From Candidatus Kaiserbacteria bacterium (GTDB taxonomy: Bacteria > Patescibacteriota > Minisyncoccia > Phycocordibacterales > UBA2100): 25,562 bases of DNA. Below are positions 14,134 to 21,716 of the stretch, in pieces. The stretch is taken from the NCBI GenBank assembly GCA_003545515.1, contig DPYD01000041.1:1-25562 (forward strand), written 5' to 3'. A program made the position numbers and the translations under genes. The stretch's first letter is position 1. Every line of letters starts with the position of its first letter. The notes under the pieces are model-generated. The model had not been told where the DNA came from. It saw nothing but the letters and a program-made list of their open reading frames with translations, and searched no databases.

Positions 14134-15405
14134 TTAGGAGCGGGTTCGGATTTCTTCTTTCAGTCGCACAATCGTGTCAGCGAGTGAGAGTGTGCCTACC
14201 CTTCCCTCACGCCCTTCGAGCGTTGCGGTTTTCGCATTCATTTCTTCGTCACCAACTACGAGGAGGTAGGGGACTTTTTCTTTCTTGCTATTGCGAATCT
14301 TCTTGCCGAGTGTTTCGTTTGAACTATCAATCGCCACTCGGATATTTGCTTCGCGTAATGCATCGGCGATTTCTTGCGCATATGCCGCGTGTTTTTCTGA
14401 TACAGGAAGTACGGTTGTTTGGACAGGGGAGAGCCAGAGCGGGAATGCGCCTACATATTTTTCAATAAGAAACGCCATTATGCGCTCTATTGCGCCGATC
14501 GATGAACGGTGGATGACAAATGCTCTCCTCTTTGAACCATCCGGGGAGATATAAGTGAGATCAAATCGGTCGGGCATGCAGAAGTCATATTGGACCGTAA
14601 AGGCGGTGTCCTCTTTGTTATTCGCGTTCTTCATCTGAACGTCTATCTTCGGACCGTAGAAAGCCGCCTCGTCTTTTGCTTCTTCAAACACACAGTTACG
14701 TGATTCCAGATGCTTTCGGAGCAAATCTTCGCTTTTTTCCCACGCGTCGTCGTTTTGGTAATATTTTTCTGTGTTTGTACGATCACCGAGCGAAAGGCGG
14801 TAACGATAGTCTTCATCAAGCTTCAACCCGAGGACGCCGGCGACGTACTCTATGAGGTCCAGGGCTTTCCCCGCCTCTTCCACTGCTTGCTCTTCCGAAG
14901 CGCAAATGATGTGCGCGTCGGCGAGGCAAAATGTTCGCACGCGTTGAAGACCCATTAACTCTCCAGATTGCTCATAGCGATACAATTGCGCCAGCTCTGC
15001 GAGGCGCATCGGTAGCTCGCGGTAACTATGTGGGCGCGAAAGAAAAAGCTCAAAATGATGCGGGCAGGTCATCGGGCGAAGCATGTATTCCTCGTCGTCT
15101 ATTACAATCGGCGCATACATCGAATCCTTGTAATGAGGATAGTGACCGCTTTTTTTGTAGAGTTCAAGTTTGGCTATGTCCGGTGTTTTTACATGCGAGT
15201 AGCCGCGTTTAATCTCTTCATCGATTATGAAGCGCTCCAGTTCGCGGCGTATTGCCGCACCTTTCTCGGTGAAGAGGGGAAGGCCCTTGCCGACCGTGTC
15301 TGAAAAAGTAAAAAGATCAAGCTCGCGCCCGAGCTTTTTATGATCGCGAGCTTGCAGTGAACCTGTCGAGATATCTTTTAAACCGTCTTCTTTCTCATTT
15401 ACCAT
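14134..15405 (-). CDS. thrS: Threonyl-tRNA synthetase, short form without TGS and editing domains
   Basis: 423 aa, against about 640 in E. coli. It charges tRNA-Thr. The class II catalytic core begins almost at the N-terminus (SLQARDHKKLGRELDLF). The zinc ligands are visible as C114 (RPMTCPHH), H165 (ADAHII) and H299 (VIHRSSIG); the 51-residue spacing of the first two matches E. coli Cys334/His385. Motif 2 is RYEQSGELMGLQRVRTF. The anticodon-binding domain fills about residues 325-423. The N-terminal TGS and the N2 editing domain that removes mischarged Ser are absent. The start is the ATG at 15405; TAGTAT lies 8 nt upstream, suggesting a leaderless start. A TTG at 15414 is the alternative. 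Confidence 0.93.
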   Translation of the reverse strand: MVNEKEDGLKDISTGSLQARDHKKLGRELDLFTFSDTVGKGLPLFTEKGAAIRRELERFIIDEEIKRGYSHVKTPDIAKLELYKKSGHYPHYKDSMYAPIVIDDEEYMLRPMTCPHHFELFLSRPHSYRELPMRLAELAQLYRYEQSGELMGLQRVRTFCLADAHIICASEEQAVEEAGKALDLIEYVAGVLGLKLDEDYRYRLSLGDRTNTEKYYQNDDAWEKSEDLLRKHLESRNCVFEEAKDEAAFYGPKIDVQMKNANNKEDTAFTVQYDFCMPDRFDLTYISPDGSKRRAFVIHRSSIGAIERIMAFLIEKYVGAFPLWLSPVQTTVLPVSEKHAAYAQEIADALREANIRVAIDSSNETLGKKIRNSKKEKVPYLLVVGDEEMNAKTATLEGREGRVGTLSLADTIVRLKEEIRTRS

Positions 15406-15431
15406 AAGCTCCAATACTATCGCGAATATAT

Positions 15432-15464
15432 AAAAAACGAAACGACGGTCCGGAGACCGTCGTT
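15432..15464 (-). terminator. Terminator after the 120-aa gene, just before thrS
   Basis: Perfect 10-bp stem AACGACGGTC/GACCGTCGTT (15441-15450 with 15455-15464). On the minus strand a T-run (15437-15432) follows. It separates the small gene from thrS. Confidence 0.85.
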
Positions 15465-15480
15465 CAGGAAAGATCCTTGG

Positions 15481-15843
15481 TTAAGTAGCTCCCAGCAGAT
15501 CTGCTAGGAACGTACAGCAGAGAACTGCCTCTGCCGACTTTTCATGTGCCCGCTCACTTCTTTGTTCAAGATAGTGTAACGTAACACATACGTCCGCCAG
15601 GTCGCGAATCAGCATTGCCTGGCAGTAGGTCGTACGTGGATGCAGTTCCCTCATCGCTTGCTCGACATACTGCATCTCTGCAGTATTGCCGCCAGCAAGC
15701 TTTCGAATTATTTCCAGTAGAAGTAATCGAGCGCGCTCGAGATCAGATCTCTGTTCGGCGCCTGGATCTTTTTTGTGGCACGTCGCAAGACGAGCCGCGC
15801 GTGCGCCCGCCATCAGGATCTTTGCACCGGCTTTTTTAGGCAT
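15481..15843 (-). CDS. Small helical protein, unknown function
   Basis: 120 aa, soluble and mostly helical, with five Cys (including a CC pair near the end) and a basic N-terminus (MPKKAGAK). There is no signal peptide. A very strong Shine-Dalgarno (GGGGGAGGA, 15858-15850) precedes the ATG. It has its own promoter (15883-15911) and terminator (15432-15464), so it is an independent unit between dnaE and thrS. Family not recognised. Confidence 0.65.
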   Translation of the reverse strand: MPKKAGAKILMAGARAARLATCHKKDPGAEQRSDLERARLLLLEIIRKLAGGNTAEMQYVEQAMRELHPRTTYCQAMLIRDLADVCVTLHYLEQRSERAHEKSAEAVLCCTFLADLLGAT

Positions 15844-15882
15844 CGTTCCTCCCCCTAAAGTTAATGTTCAGATTCAAACTTA

Positions 15883-15911
15883 TTTATAACCCAGAAACTC
15901 TGCGAAGTCAA
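15883..15911 (-). promoter_or_regulatory. Promoter for the 120-aa helical protein
   Basis: On the minus strand, TTGACT (15911-15906), a 17-nt spacer and TATAAA (15888-15883), directly after the dnaE stop. Confidence 0.7.
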
Positions 15912-15916
15912 TTTTT

Positions 15917-18900
15917 CTACAGCGCCTTCGCCTTCTCGACGACAAACGACACATCACCGTTTCTGTCCGAGTATCTTCCCTTTACCATAATGCAGGAACC
16001 TGCAGTGAAAAGACCACCATTGTCCTTAAGAACGCGCGGGAAGGCGACAACTTCTATGCTGTCGGAAAAATCGGCGATGCGGGCGAAGAGCATTCGCTCG
16101 CCAGTTTTAGTGAGAATGGGACGTATGGTTTCTACGAATCCGGCGATAACAGTTTCCAGTCCTCGCGGGAATTTCTCTTTTCCCGTTTTGATGTCCATGC
16201 GCTGGCGAGCGAGCACGTCTTTATGTTTGTCTAGTGGATGTCCGGACACATAGAGACCCAGAAGCTCTTTTTCCCATTCAAGGCGCTTTTCAATAGGAGC
16301 CGCCGGCGCATCGGCAAGATTGAGCGTGGGAGTCCCCATTCTGGCCGAGGAGGTCGCAAAGAGCGAAGCTTGGTCTTTCGGGGCACTCATGTGCTCACGT
16401 TGGTGACTGAGCAGAGTATCGATATTAGAAAGAAGTACACCTCGCTCACCGAGTTCATCCAACGCACCTGATTGGATGAGGGATTCCAGAGATTTTTTAT
16501 TGAGATTTCTATCCGGAATGCGTGCGAGGAAATCCGCGATATCCTTAAACGCCCCGTCTTTTTTACCGGCCGCGATTATGGAATCTGCGATACCGGTGCC
16601 GAAATTCTTTATCGAGTAGAGGCCGAAACGTATGGTTCTGTTATCGGCCACCGTGAATGTTCCCAGACTTTCATTGACCGACGGGGGCAGTATCGCGATG
16701 CCCATTCGTCTGCACTCGCTTACCGTTTCGCCAATCTTGTCCACGTTGCCGGCGTCGGCAGTGAGGAGCGCCGCCATGTAATCAATGGGGAAGTTTGCCT
16801 TCATATACGCCGTTTTGTATGCGAGATTGCCGTAGCTCACTGCATGGGCGCGGTTGAAGCCGTATGCGGCGAATGTTTCTATTTGCTCCCATAATCGCTG
16901 AATAGCCGCCGGCGTGATGTGATTCGCGAGGCATCCCGCCTTGAACTTTTCTTTTTGTGCCGCCATTTCCGCCGGTATCTTTTTCCCCATCGCCTTGCGG
17001 AACTTATCCGCCTCAAGCCAACTGTAGCCGGCGAGTTTTACAGCTATCTCCAAGACATCGTCTTGATAGACGATAACGCCGTATGAATTCTTAAGAATGG
17101 GCTCCATGCGCGAATCAAGGTAGCGAACGAGTTTCGGATCTTTCTTGCGTTCGATGTAGGCGGGAATGAACGCCATAGGTCCGGGACGATAGAGCGCGAC
17201 CATTGCGTTGATATCGTGGATACTGGTGGGCTTTAGTTCCATTAGGTAGTTCGTCATGCCAGGGGATGCAAGTTGGAATACGCCGTGCGTTTCGCCGCGG
17301 CTAAGCATTTCATACGTCTTTGCATCGTCTAAAGGAAGGCGCTCGAGATCCACTTCGGCGTTCAGTCGGTTTTTAACGCGGACTTTTGCATCGGCAAGAA
17401 CAGAGAGGTTTGTAAGACCGAGAAAGTCGAATTTCAAAAGCCCGGCACTCTCGACTGCATGCATATCGTACTGCGTGATTATCCGGCTGGCTTTCGGGTC
17501 GAATTGAATAGGTACGTAATCGGTGACGGCGGAGGGTGCGATGACGACACCGGCGGCATGTACTCCGACGTGTCGCGCGTTACCCTCTATTTTTTGCGCT
17601 AGGTCAAGGACTTCGCGTGCCGACGCATCGCTTTTATAGGCCTGTGCGAGATCCGGAGTTTCTTTCATCGCGTTTGCGATGGTAATGGGGAAACCCTGTT
17701 TGCCGAAAGGAATGAGCTTCGCGATCATGTCGCCAAGACTGTATGGATGCCCCAAGGCGCGCGCAACGTCGCGCACCGCGGCGCGCGCCATCATGGTGCC
17801 GAAGGTTCCTATCTGCGCCACTTTGTTCTCCCCATATTTTTGACGCACGTAATCAATGAGCTCGTCGCGACGGTTGTCGGCGAGGTCCATGTCTATATCC
17901 GGCGGCGAGGGACGTTCCGGATTAAGGAATCGCTCGAAGGGTAGATTGTATTCTAAAGGGTTCACGGTCGTGATACCGGTCGCATACGAGACCAGAGAAC
18001 CCGCGGCGCTCCCCCGAGTATTGGTTAAGATGCCTTTTTCGCGCGCATGGCGCAAAAGATCGGCGACGACGAGAAAATATGAAGCGTATCCTTTTTCTGT
18101 GATAACAGACATTTCATAGTTTAAGCGCGCATCTGTCTCCGGTGTCTTTGATATATTACGCTCAAGTAAACCACGCTCGGCGAGTGCGAGTAATTCTGCG
18201 TTGGCGGAACTTCCCGCGGGAATAGGAAAATCGGGGAATACCCATGTGCCAAGTTTTAATTCGAGTTTGCACATCTCCGCGATTCGGATGGTATTATCCA
18301 GCGCTTCCGGGAGCTCCACAAAAAGTTCGTTGATTTGCGCTTGCGAAAGGAAAGAGAAATTGCGCGGTTCAGAGTCCATATCTCTTTCTAAAAACCCCGC
18401 AGTTCGTATTTTGTTCACTAAGTCGCAGGCAAGCGAGTCCTCGGACTGCAAGTAGTAGACATCGTGTGCGGCGACGAGCGGAAGTCCGACTTGTCGCGCG
18501 ACTTTCTCGATTTCCTGCATGCGTCCTTTGTGTCCTTCTATTTCCGGATGACGCGTAATTTCCACGAAACATCCGCCGCTTGCTCCATAAAGTTGTTTGT
18601 ACCAATCGAGGGATTGGGCGGCGCGGTCGTGGTTGCCGTGCCGCAGGGAATGAGCATGTTCTCCGGCGTGAGAAGGGAGAATGGCTACGAGACCGTCTCG
18701 GTACGTCTCTAGGAGTTCACGATCCACGCGCGGGCGGTAATAGAAACCCTCGAGATGCGATTTTGAAACAAGCTGGATGAGGTTTCGATATCCAACTTCA
18801 TTTTTTGCGAGAAGCACAAGACGTTCTTTCGGCTCATCCTTTGCGTGCTCTTTGTCGTGTCGCGTGCGGGGTGCAACGAAGAAATCGACGCCGATGATCG

Positions 18901-19090
18901 GCTTAATTCCGTTCTTTCGGCACGTTTTGTAGAACTCGATAGCTCCGTAAAGATTGCCGTTGTCGGTAAGCGCAAGCGCTTTTTGGCCGTCGGCCTTTGC
19001 CGCAGCGACGAGCTCTGATACTTTCGGAATTGCTTCGAGGAGGGAGTAGTGGCTGTGCGTATGCAAATGTACGAAATCATGCGCACTCAT
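15917..19090 (-). CDS. dnaE: DNA polymerase III alpha subunit
   Basis: 1057 aa, slightly short of E. coli DnaE (1160). It is the replicative polymerase. The N-terminal PHP domain starts with HLHTHSHYSLL. The palm has PDIDMD (residues 397-402; catalytic D400 and D402 by comparison with E. coli D401/D403), and the third Asp is in FDFLGL (D555). The C-terminal part has the OB-fold-like segment ETVIAGFVETIRPILTKTG and then ends, so the tau-binding tail looks reduced. The start was set at 19090. The frame is open to 19156, but that part overlaps a palindromic element, and TATACT with an upstream TGn (19102-19097) lies 6 nt before the ATG. Confidence 0.95.
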   Translation of the reverse strand: MSAHDFVHLHTHSHYSLLEAIPKVSELVAAAKADGQKALALTDNGNLYGAIEFYKTCRKNGIKPIIGVDFFVAPRTRHDKEHAKDEPKERLVLLAKNEVGYRNLIQLVSKSHLEGFYYRPRVDRELLETYRDGLVAILPSHAGEHAHSLRHGNHDRAAQSLDWYKQLYGASGGCFVEITRHPEIEGHKGRMQEIEKVARQVGLPLVAAHDVYYLQSEDSLACDLVNKIRTAGFLERDMDSEPRNFSFLSQAQINELFVELPEALDNTIRIAEMCKLELKLGTWVFPDFPIPAGSSANAELLALAERGLLERNISKTPETDARLNYEMSVITEKGYASYFLVVADLLRHAREKGILTNTRGSAAGSLVSYATGITTVNPLEYNLPFERFLNPERPSPPDIDMDLADNRRDELIDYVRQKYGENKVAQIGTFGTMMARAAVRDVARALGHPYSLGDMIAKLIPFGKQGFPITIANAMKETPDLAQAYKSDASAREVLDLAQKIEGNARHVGVHAAGVVIAPSAVTDYVPIQFDPKASRIITQYDMHAVESAGLLKFDFLGLTNLSVLADAKVRVKNRLNAEVDLERLPLDDAKTYEMLSRGETHGVFQLASPGMTNYLMELKPTSIHDINAMVALYRPGPMAFIPAYIERKKDPKLVRYLDSRMEPILKNSYGVIVYQDDVLEIAVKLAGYSWLEADKFRKAMGKKIPAEMAAQKEKFKAGCLANHITPAAIQRLWEQIETFAAYGFNRAHAVSYGNLAYKTAYMKANFPIDYMAALLTADAGNVDKIGETVSECRRMGIAILPPSVNESLGTFTVADNRTIRFGLYSIKNFGTGIADSIIAAGKKDGAFKDIADFLARIPDRNLNKKSLESLIQSGALDELGERGVLLSNIDTLLSHQREHMSAPKDQASLFATSSARMGTPTLNLADAPAAPIEKRLEWEKELLGLYVSGHPLDKHKDVLARQRMDIKTGKEKFPRGLETVIAGFVETIRPILTKTGERMLFARIADFSDSIEVVAFPRVLKDNGGLFTAGSCIMVKGRYSDRNGDVSFVVEKAKAL

Positions 19091-19096
19091 TTCGTT

Positions 19097-19102
19097 AGTA
19101 TA
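19097..19102 (-). promoter_or_regulatory. Extended -10 promoter for dnaE, leaderless
   Basis: TATACT preceded by TGC on the minus strand, with 6 nt to the ATG at 19090. No good -35 is visible, in line with an extended -10. This decides the start codon of dnaE. Confidence 0.6.
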
Positions 19103-19116
19103 GCACTGTGAGTTTT

Positions 19117-19247
19117 CCCGCACACTTACTTTGGCGTTGCCTCTTATGAATTCCAAAAGTGAGACTATCCTTTATCACAACTATCAGGTAAGAAAGTTTG
19201 AGCACGAATTACAACGGCGTGAAATCACGCCACAGTAAGTGTGCGGG
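19117..19247. repeat. 131-bp element with 14-bp perfect terminal inverted repeats
   Basis: 19117-19130 is the exact reverse complement of 19234-19247 (CCCGCACACTTACT). Inside, next to the right arm, is a perfect 7-bp hairpin GGCGTGAAATCACGCC. There is no coding capacity. It could be a miniature mobile element or a folded regulatory RNA. It lies immediately upstream of the dnaE promoter. Confidence 0.55.
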
Positions 19248-19256
19248 TTTTCCACA

Positions 19257-19285
19257 TTGACTTGGGTTTCGAGTGTAGCTAGAGT
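19257..19285 (+). promoter_or_regulatory. Promoter for the 71-aa charged protein
   Basis: TTGACT (19257-19262), a 17-nt spacer and TAGAGT (19280-19285). Confidence 0.6.
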
Positions 19286-19336
19286 TTGCGGCAGGCAAGG
19301 TCGGAGCCAATGATCCGATCAAGGAGGAGCAAAAAA

Positions 19337-19552
19337 ATGAGCAGGACGATGAGAAAGGATGCCGCGGCTGCCTTCAAGGCAGCAGCGTCGGAGTCGGAAT
19401 CGAGGGAGGACCGTCGCTTCGGCGAAAGCGGCAGTAAATCGCAACTGCCCGACCAGCACGGGATGTTCCACGGCGAAAGCGGTGGCGACCACGATTGGGG
19501 CGGCGCCGGGGCTACAAAGCCCTCTGTGAACGAAAGAAAGCCGACGCTCTGA
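19337..19552 (+). CDS. Small charged, probably disordered protein, unknown function
   Basis: 71 aa, rich in Arg, Lys, Glu, Ser and Gly, with an Ala-rich stretch near the N-terminus (DAAAAFKAAAS) and a Gly/His/Asp-rich middle. No signal peptide and no hydrophobic helix. A strong Shine-Dalgarno AAGGAGGAG (19321-19329) precedes the ATG. Together with its own promoter and a textbook terminator, this supports a real, well-expressed gene despite the low-complexity product. Family not recognised. Confidence 0.6.
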   Translation: MSRTMRKDAAAAFKAAASESESREDRRFGESGSKSQLPDQHGMFHGESGGDHDWGGAGATKPSVNERKPTL

Positions 19553-19568
19553 ACATCGGACACGATTC

Positions 19569-19604
19569 GAGGGCCACCTTCCACAGAAGGGGCCCTCACT
19601 TTTT
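19569..19604 (+). terminator. Terminator after the 71-aa gene
   Basis: GAGGGCC-A-CCTTC (19569-19581) pairs with GAAGG-GGCCCTC (19586-19597), a 12-bp stem with one bulge and a CACA loop. The T-run is at 19600-19604. Confidence 0.9.
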
Positions 19605-19618
19605 GATACAATCAGTAA

Positions 19619-19666
19619 GTGAAATATCTCATCGGCATTGACGAAGCGGGGCGGGCCCAGCCGTAG
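19619..19666 (+). pseudogene. Truncated RNase HII start (rnhB fragment)
   Basis: GTG opens VKYLIGIDEAGRAQP and then stops. IGIDEAGRG is the N-terminal active-site motif of RNase HII. Sixteen bases (TTGACGAAGCGGGGCG) are identical to the intact rnhB start about 180 bp downstream. One base is missing relative to GRGP, and the frame runs into an inverted-repeat element. TACAAT (19607-19612) sits 6 nt before the GTG, like a leaderless promoter. It looks like a relic first exon of an rnhB copy. Confidence 0.6.
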
Positions 19667-19760
19667 TTTTGCATCTCAAAATACTTTGTGATTCCGGCAA
19701 ACCAAACGCATACCGTTGATTTCGCTTACCCCATGAATTTTCCTTGCAAAACTACGGCTG
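19658..19760. repeat. 103-bp element with 16-bp perfect terminal inverted repeats
   Basis: 19658-19673 (CAGCCGTAGTTTTGCA) is the exact reverse complement of 19745-19760. The inner 71 bp has no coding capacity. The left end interrupts the rnhB fragment, and the intact rnhB begins 45 bp after the right end. It may be a miniature mobile element. Confidence 0.6.
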
Positions 19761-19804
19761 AACGCACAATCAATCTCTTTTTGTGTTTGAGTGCATAATT
19801 GTGT

Positions 19805-20431
19805 ATGCGTTGGGTAATTGGTGTTGACGAAGCGGGGCGAGGGCCACTAGCGGGACCCGTTGCGGTGGGTGCAGTGATGGTTCCTGAAGATTTCGATGTG
19901 TTGCGAACGTTCCCTGCAGTTAAAGACTCCAAACAACTCTCACCGCAGAAGAGAAGTGAAATATACAAAGAGGTCATCGTACGTGCCGAAACGGGCGATA
20001 TTCGTTTTTGTGTGCGTTTTTCCAACTCTAAACATATAGATACGTTCGGAATAACGAGAGCAGTTTCGCGCGCGATTGCAGACAGTGTTCGTTTTCTTAC
20101 TGGAAACGATGACGAGAAGTCACTGCCTTCGCCGAAAAATGTACGCATATTGCTCGATGGGCTTCTGCGTGCACCAGGCGAGTATGAACAGGAGACCATA
20201 ATTCATGGCGACGTTCTCGTGCCGTTGATATCACTCGCGTCTATCGTTGCGAAGGTGCGGCGCGATGCACGTATGAGACGTTTCGCATTGCGCTTTCCGG
20301 AATATGGTTTTGAGAATCATAAGGGCTACGGAACGCGTATGCATCGCGCCGCTATACGAAAATTCGGCCTCTGCACTCTTCACCGCTCGACGTTCTGTAA
20401 GAATTTGCTGATAGGCGAAAAAACTGTATAA
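19805..20431 (+). CDS. rnhB: Ribonuclease HII
   Basis: 208 aa, a typical length. It removes RNA from RNA-DNA hybrids and single ribonucleotides from DNA. The N-terminal catalytic Asp-Glu pair is in GVDEAGRGPLAGPVAV, a further Asp lies in ILLDGLLRAP, and the conserved SIVAKVRRD segment follows near residue 140. The ATG at 19805 was chosen over the TTG at 19799; CATAAT (19794-19799) lies 5 nt upstream, again pointing to a leaderless start. It is followed after 11 nt by rpmF. A broken copy of the gene start lies upstream. Confidence 0.93.
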   Translation: MRWVIGVDEAGRGPLAGPVAVGAVMVPEDFDVLRTFPAVKDSKQLSPQKRSEIYKEVIVRAETGDIRFCVRFSNSKHIDTFGITRAVSRAIADSVRFLTGNDDEKSLPSPKNVRILLDGLLRAPGEYEQETIIHGDVLVPLISLASIVAKVRRDARMRRFALRFPEYGFENHKGYGTRMHRAAIRKFGLCTLHRSTFCKNLLIGEKTV

Positions 20432-20442
20432 TCCCGAAACAT

Positions 20443-20718
20443 ATGGTAGTCAGAATGCGAGCCAATCGCTCAAAGACAGGCAAACGTCGCTCTCACGCAG
20501 CGCTTACCAGCATGCGCTCCGTAAAGTGCGAATGCGGAGCACCCCGACTTTCTCACCGTGCGTGCTACGAATGTGGCAAATACAACGGTCATATCATCAT
20601 AGATGTTGTGGCTCGCGCGAAGAGAGAAGCGCGTCGCGCCACTCGAAAGGAGAAAGATCTTCGTGCATCTGGCCAACAGACTGAATCAAAAAAAGAAGAG
20701 CCCAGCCCAAGCACGTAA
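20443..20718 (+). CDS. rpmF: Ribosomal protein L32 (bL32), zinc-ribbon form with basic tail
   Basis: 91 aa, longer than E. coli L32 (57). The N-terminus MVVRMRANRSKTGKRRSHAA resembles CPR L32 proteins. Four Cys (CECG and CYECG) form the expected zinc ribbon. The C-terminal 35 residues are a charged extension of Arg/Lys then Glu/Ser. TATAAT (20427-20432) overlaps the rnhB stop and may be its own promoter. Confidence 0.9.
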   Translation: MVVRMRANRSKTGKRRSHAALTSMRSVKCECGAPRLSHRACYECGKYNGHIIIDVVARAKREARRATRKEKDLRASGQQTESKKEEPSPST

Positions 20719-20797
20719 ACTTTAATCCGTTTCCTTGCTCTTTTGTATGTTCAGGAACAAGCTACAGACTACGATCTGCATACTGTAAGCTATTTCT

Positions 20798-21709
20798 ATG
20801 GCCAACAGACACCTAGCTCGCTCCGTTGTCCTTCAAGTTCTTTTTGAACGTGATGCGGCAGGAGAAAAGATGACAACGGCGGAAGGGGAAGCGCGTCTGA
20901 CGGATTACGCAAAAGAATTTGGTGCGAGAGAAAGCGACATGCCATTTATGACGCAATTGCTTTTAATGGCAGTCGCGAAACAGAAGGAAATAGATGATGT
21001 GATCGTCAAGGCGGCGCCAGAATGGCCGCTTGAGAGGATATCATCGATAGATAGGAACATATTGCGGCTTGGGCTTGCGGAGCTTCTTTATGCCGACCGT
21101 ACACAAGTGCCGGCGAAAGTCGCCATTAATGAAGCGATAGAGCTCGCAAAAACCTTTGGAAGCGCATCTTCCGGGCGTTTTGTAAACGGAGTCTTGGGTG
21201 CCGTGTACGTCGAGCTTGGAGAGCCGGGTAAAAGTGAAGGTGTCGCACGCAAAAAAGACGCAAAGAATGGAGGAAAAATGCCGGTTGAAGAACTTGTTGG
21301 CGCCATTGTTTACGCGCGCGAAAAGGGTGAAGTGTATTTGGCGCTCGTTCACGATATTTTCGGGCATTGGACGCTTTCTAAAGGGCGGCTCCAAGAAGAT
21401 GAATCACAGGAAGATGGCGTAAAGCGAAAAGCAAAAGAGGAAATGGGGCTCGAAGTGTCGGTTGATGAGATGCTCGGCGAGAATGAATATATAGCGAATG
21501 ACAGTGAGTCGGGAGGGAAAAAGCGTCGACACGCAACGTATTACCTAGCGCACTCAGATTTTAAAGACTTAATACTCAAGCGGACTGGCGGGTTAGATGA
21601 TGCACAGTGGTTTCCGCTCGCCGCAGTAGGAGATCTTAATTTTTACGACGACATTCTGCCGGTAGTGACGCGGGCGATCAATTTACTTGCTCAAAAAGTA
21701 CGAAAGTAG
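20798..21709 (+). CDS. nusB: NusB antitermination factor fused to a NUDIX domain
   Basis: 303 aa, twice the length of NusB (about 140). Residues 1-140 are NusB: RHLARSVVLQVLFE at the start, then IDRNILRLGLAELLY and the classic ending VPAKVAINEAIELAKTFG...RFVNGVLG. A basic linker leads to a NUDIX fold (about 163-303). Its Nudix box is at residues 196-218: G196, E202, R210, E214, E215 and G217 fit GX5EX7REUXEEXGU, but Lys211 replaces the Glu of REU. The metal-binding EE pair is kept, so hydrolase activity is possible. NusB acts in rRNA antitermination; NUDIX enzymes hydrolyse nucleoside diphosphate linkages, including RNA 5' ends. rnc follows by 7 nt. CTGTAAGCTATT precedes the ATG, as in smc. 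Confidence 0.88.
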   Translation: MANRHLARSVVLQVLFERDAAGEKMTTAEGEARLTDYAKEFGARESDMPFMTQLLLMAVAKQKEIDDVIVKAAPEWPLERISSIDRNILRLGLAELLYADRTQVPAKVAINEAIELAKTFGSASSGRFVNGVLGAVYVELGEPGKSEGVARKKDAKNGGKMPVEELVGAIVYAREKGEVYLALVHDIFGHWTLSKGRLQEDESQEDGVKRKAKEEMGLEVSVDEMLGENEYIANDSESGGKKRRHATYYLAHSDFKDLILKRTGGLDDAQWFPLAAVGDLNFYDDILPVVTRAINLLAQKVRK

Positions 21710-21716
21710 TGCATGT

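Noticed and set aside
19091..19156. N-terminal extension of dnaE (22 codons)
   Set aside because: It overlaps an inverted-repeat element and the extended -10 of dnaE, and the family starts at FVHLHTHSHYS.
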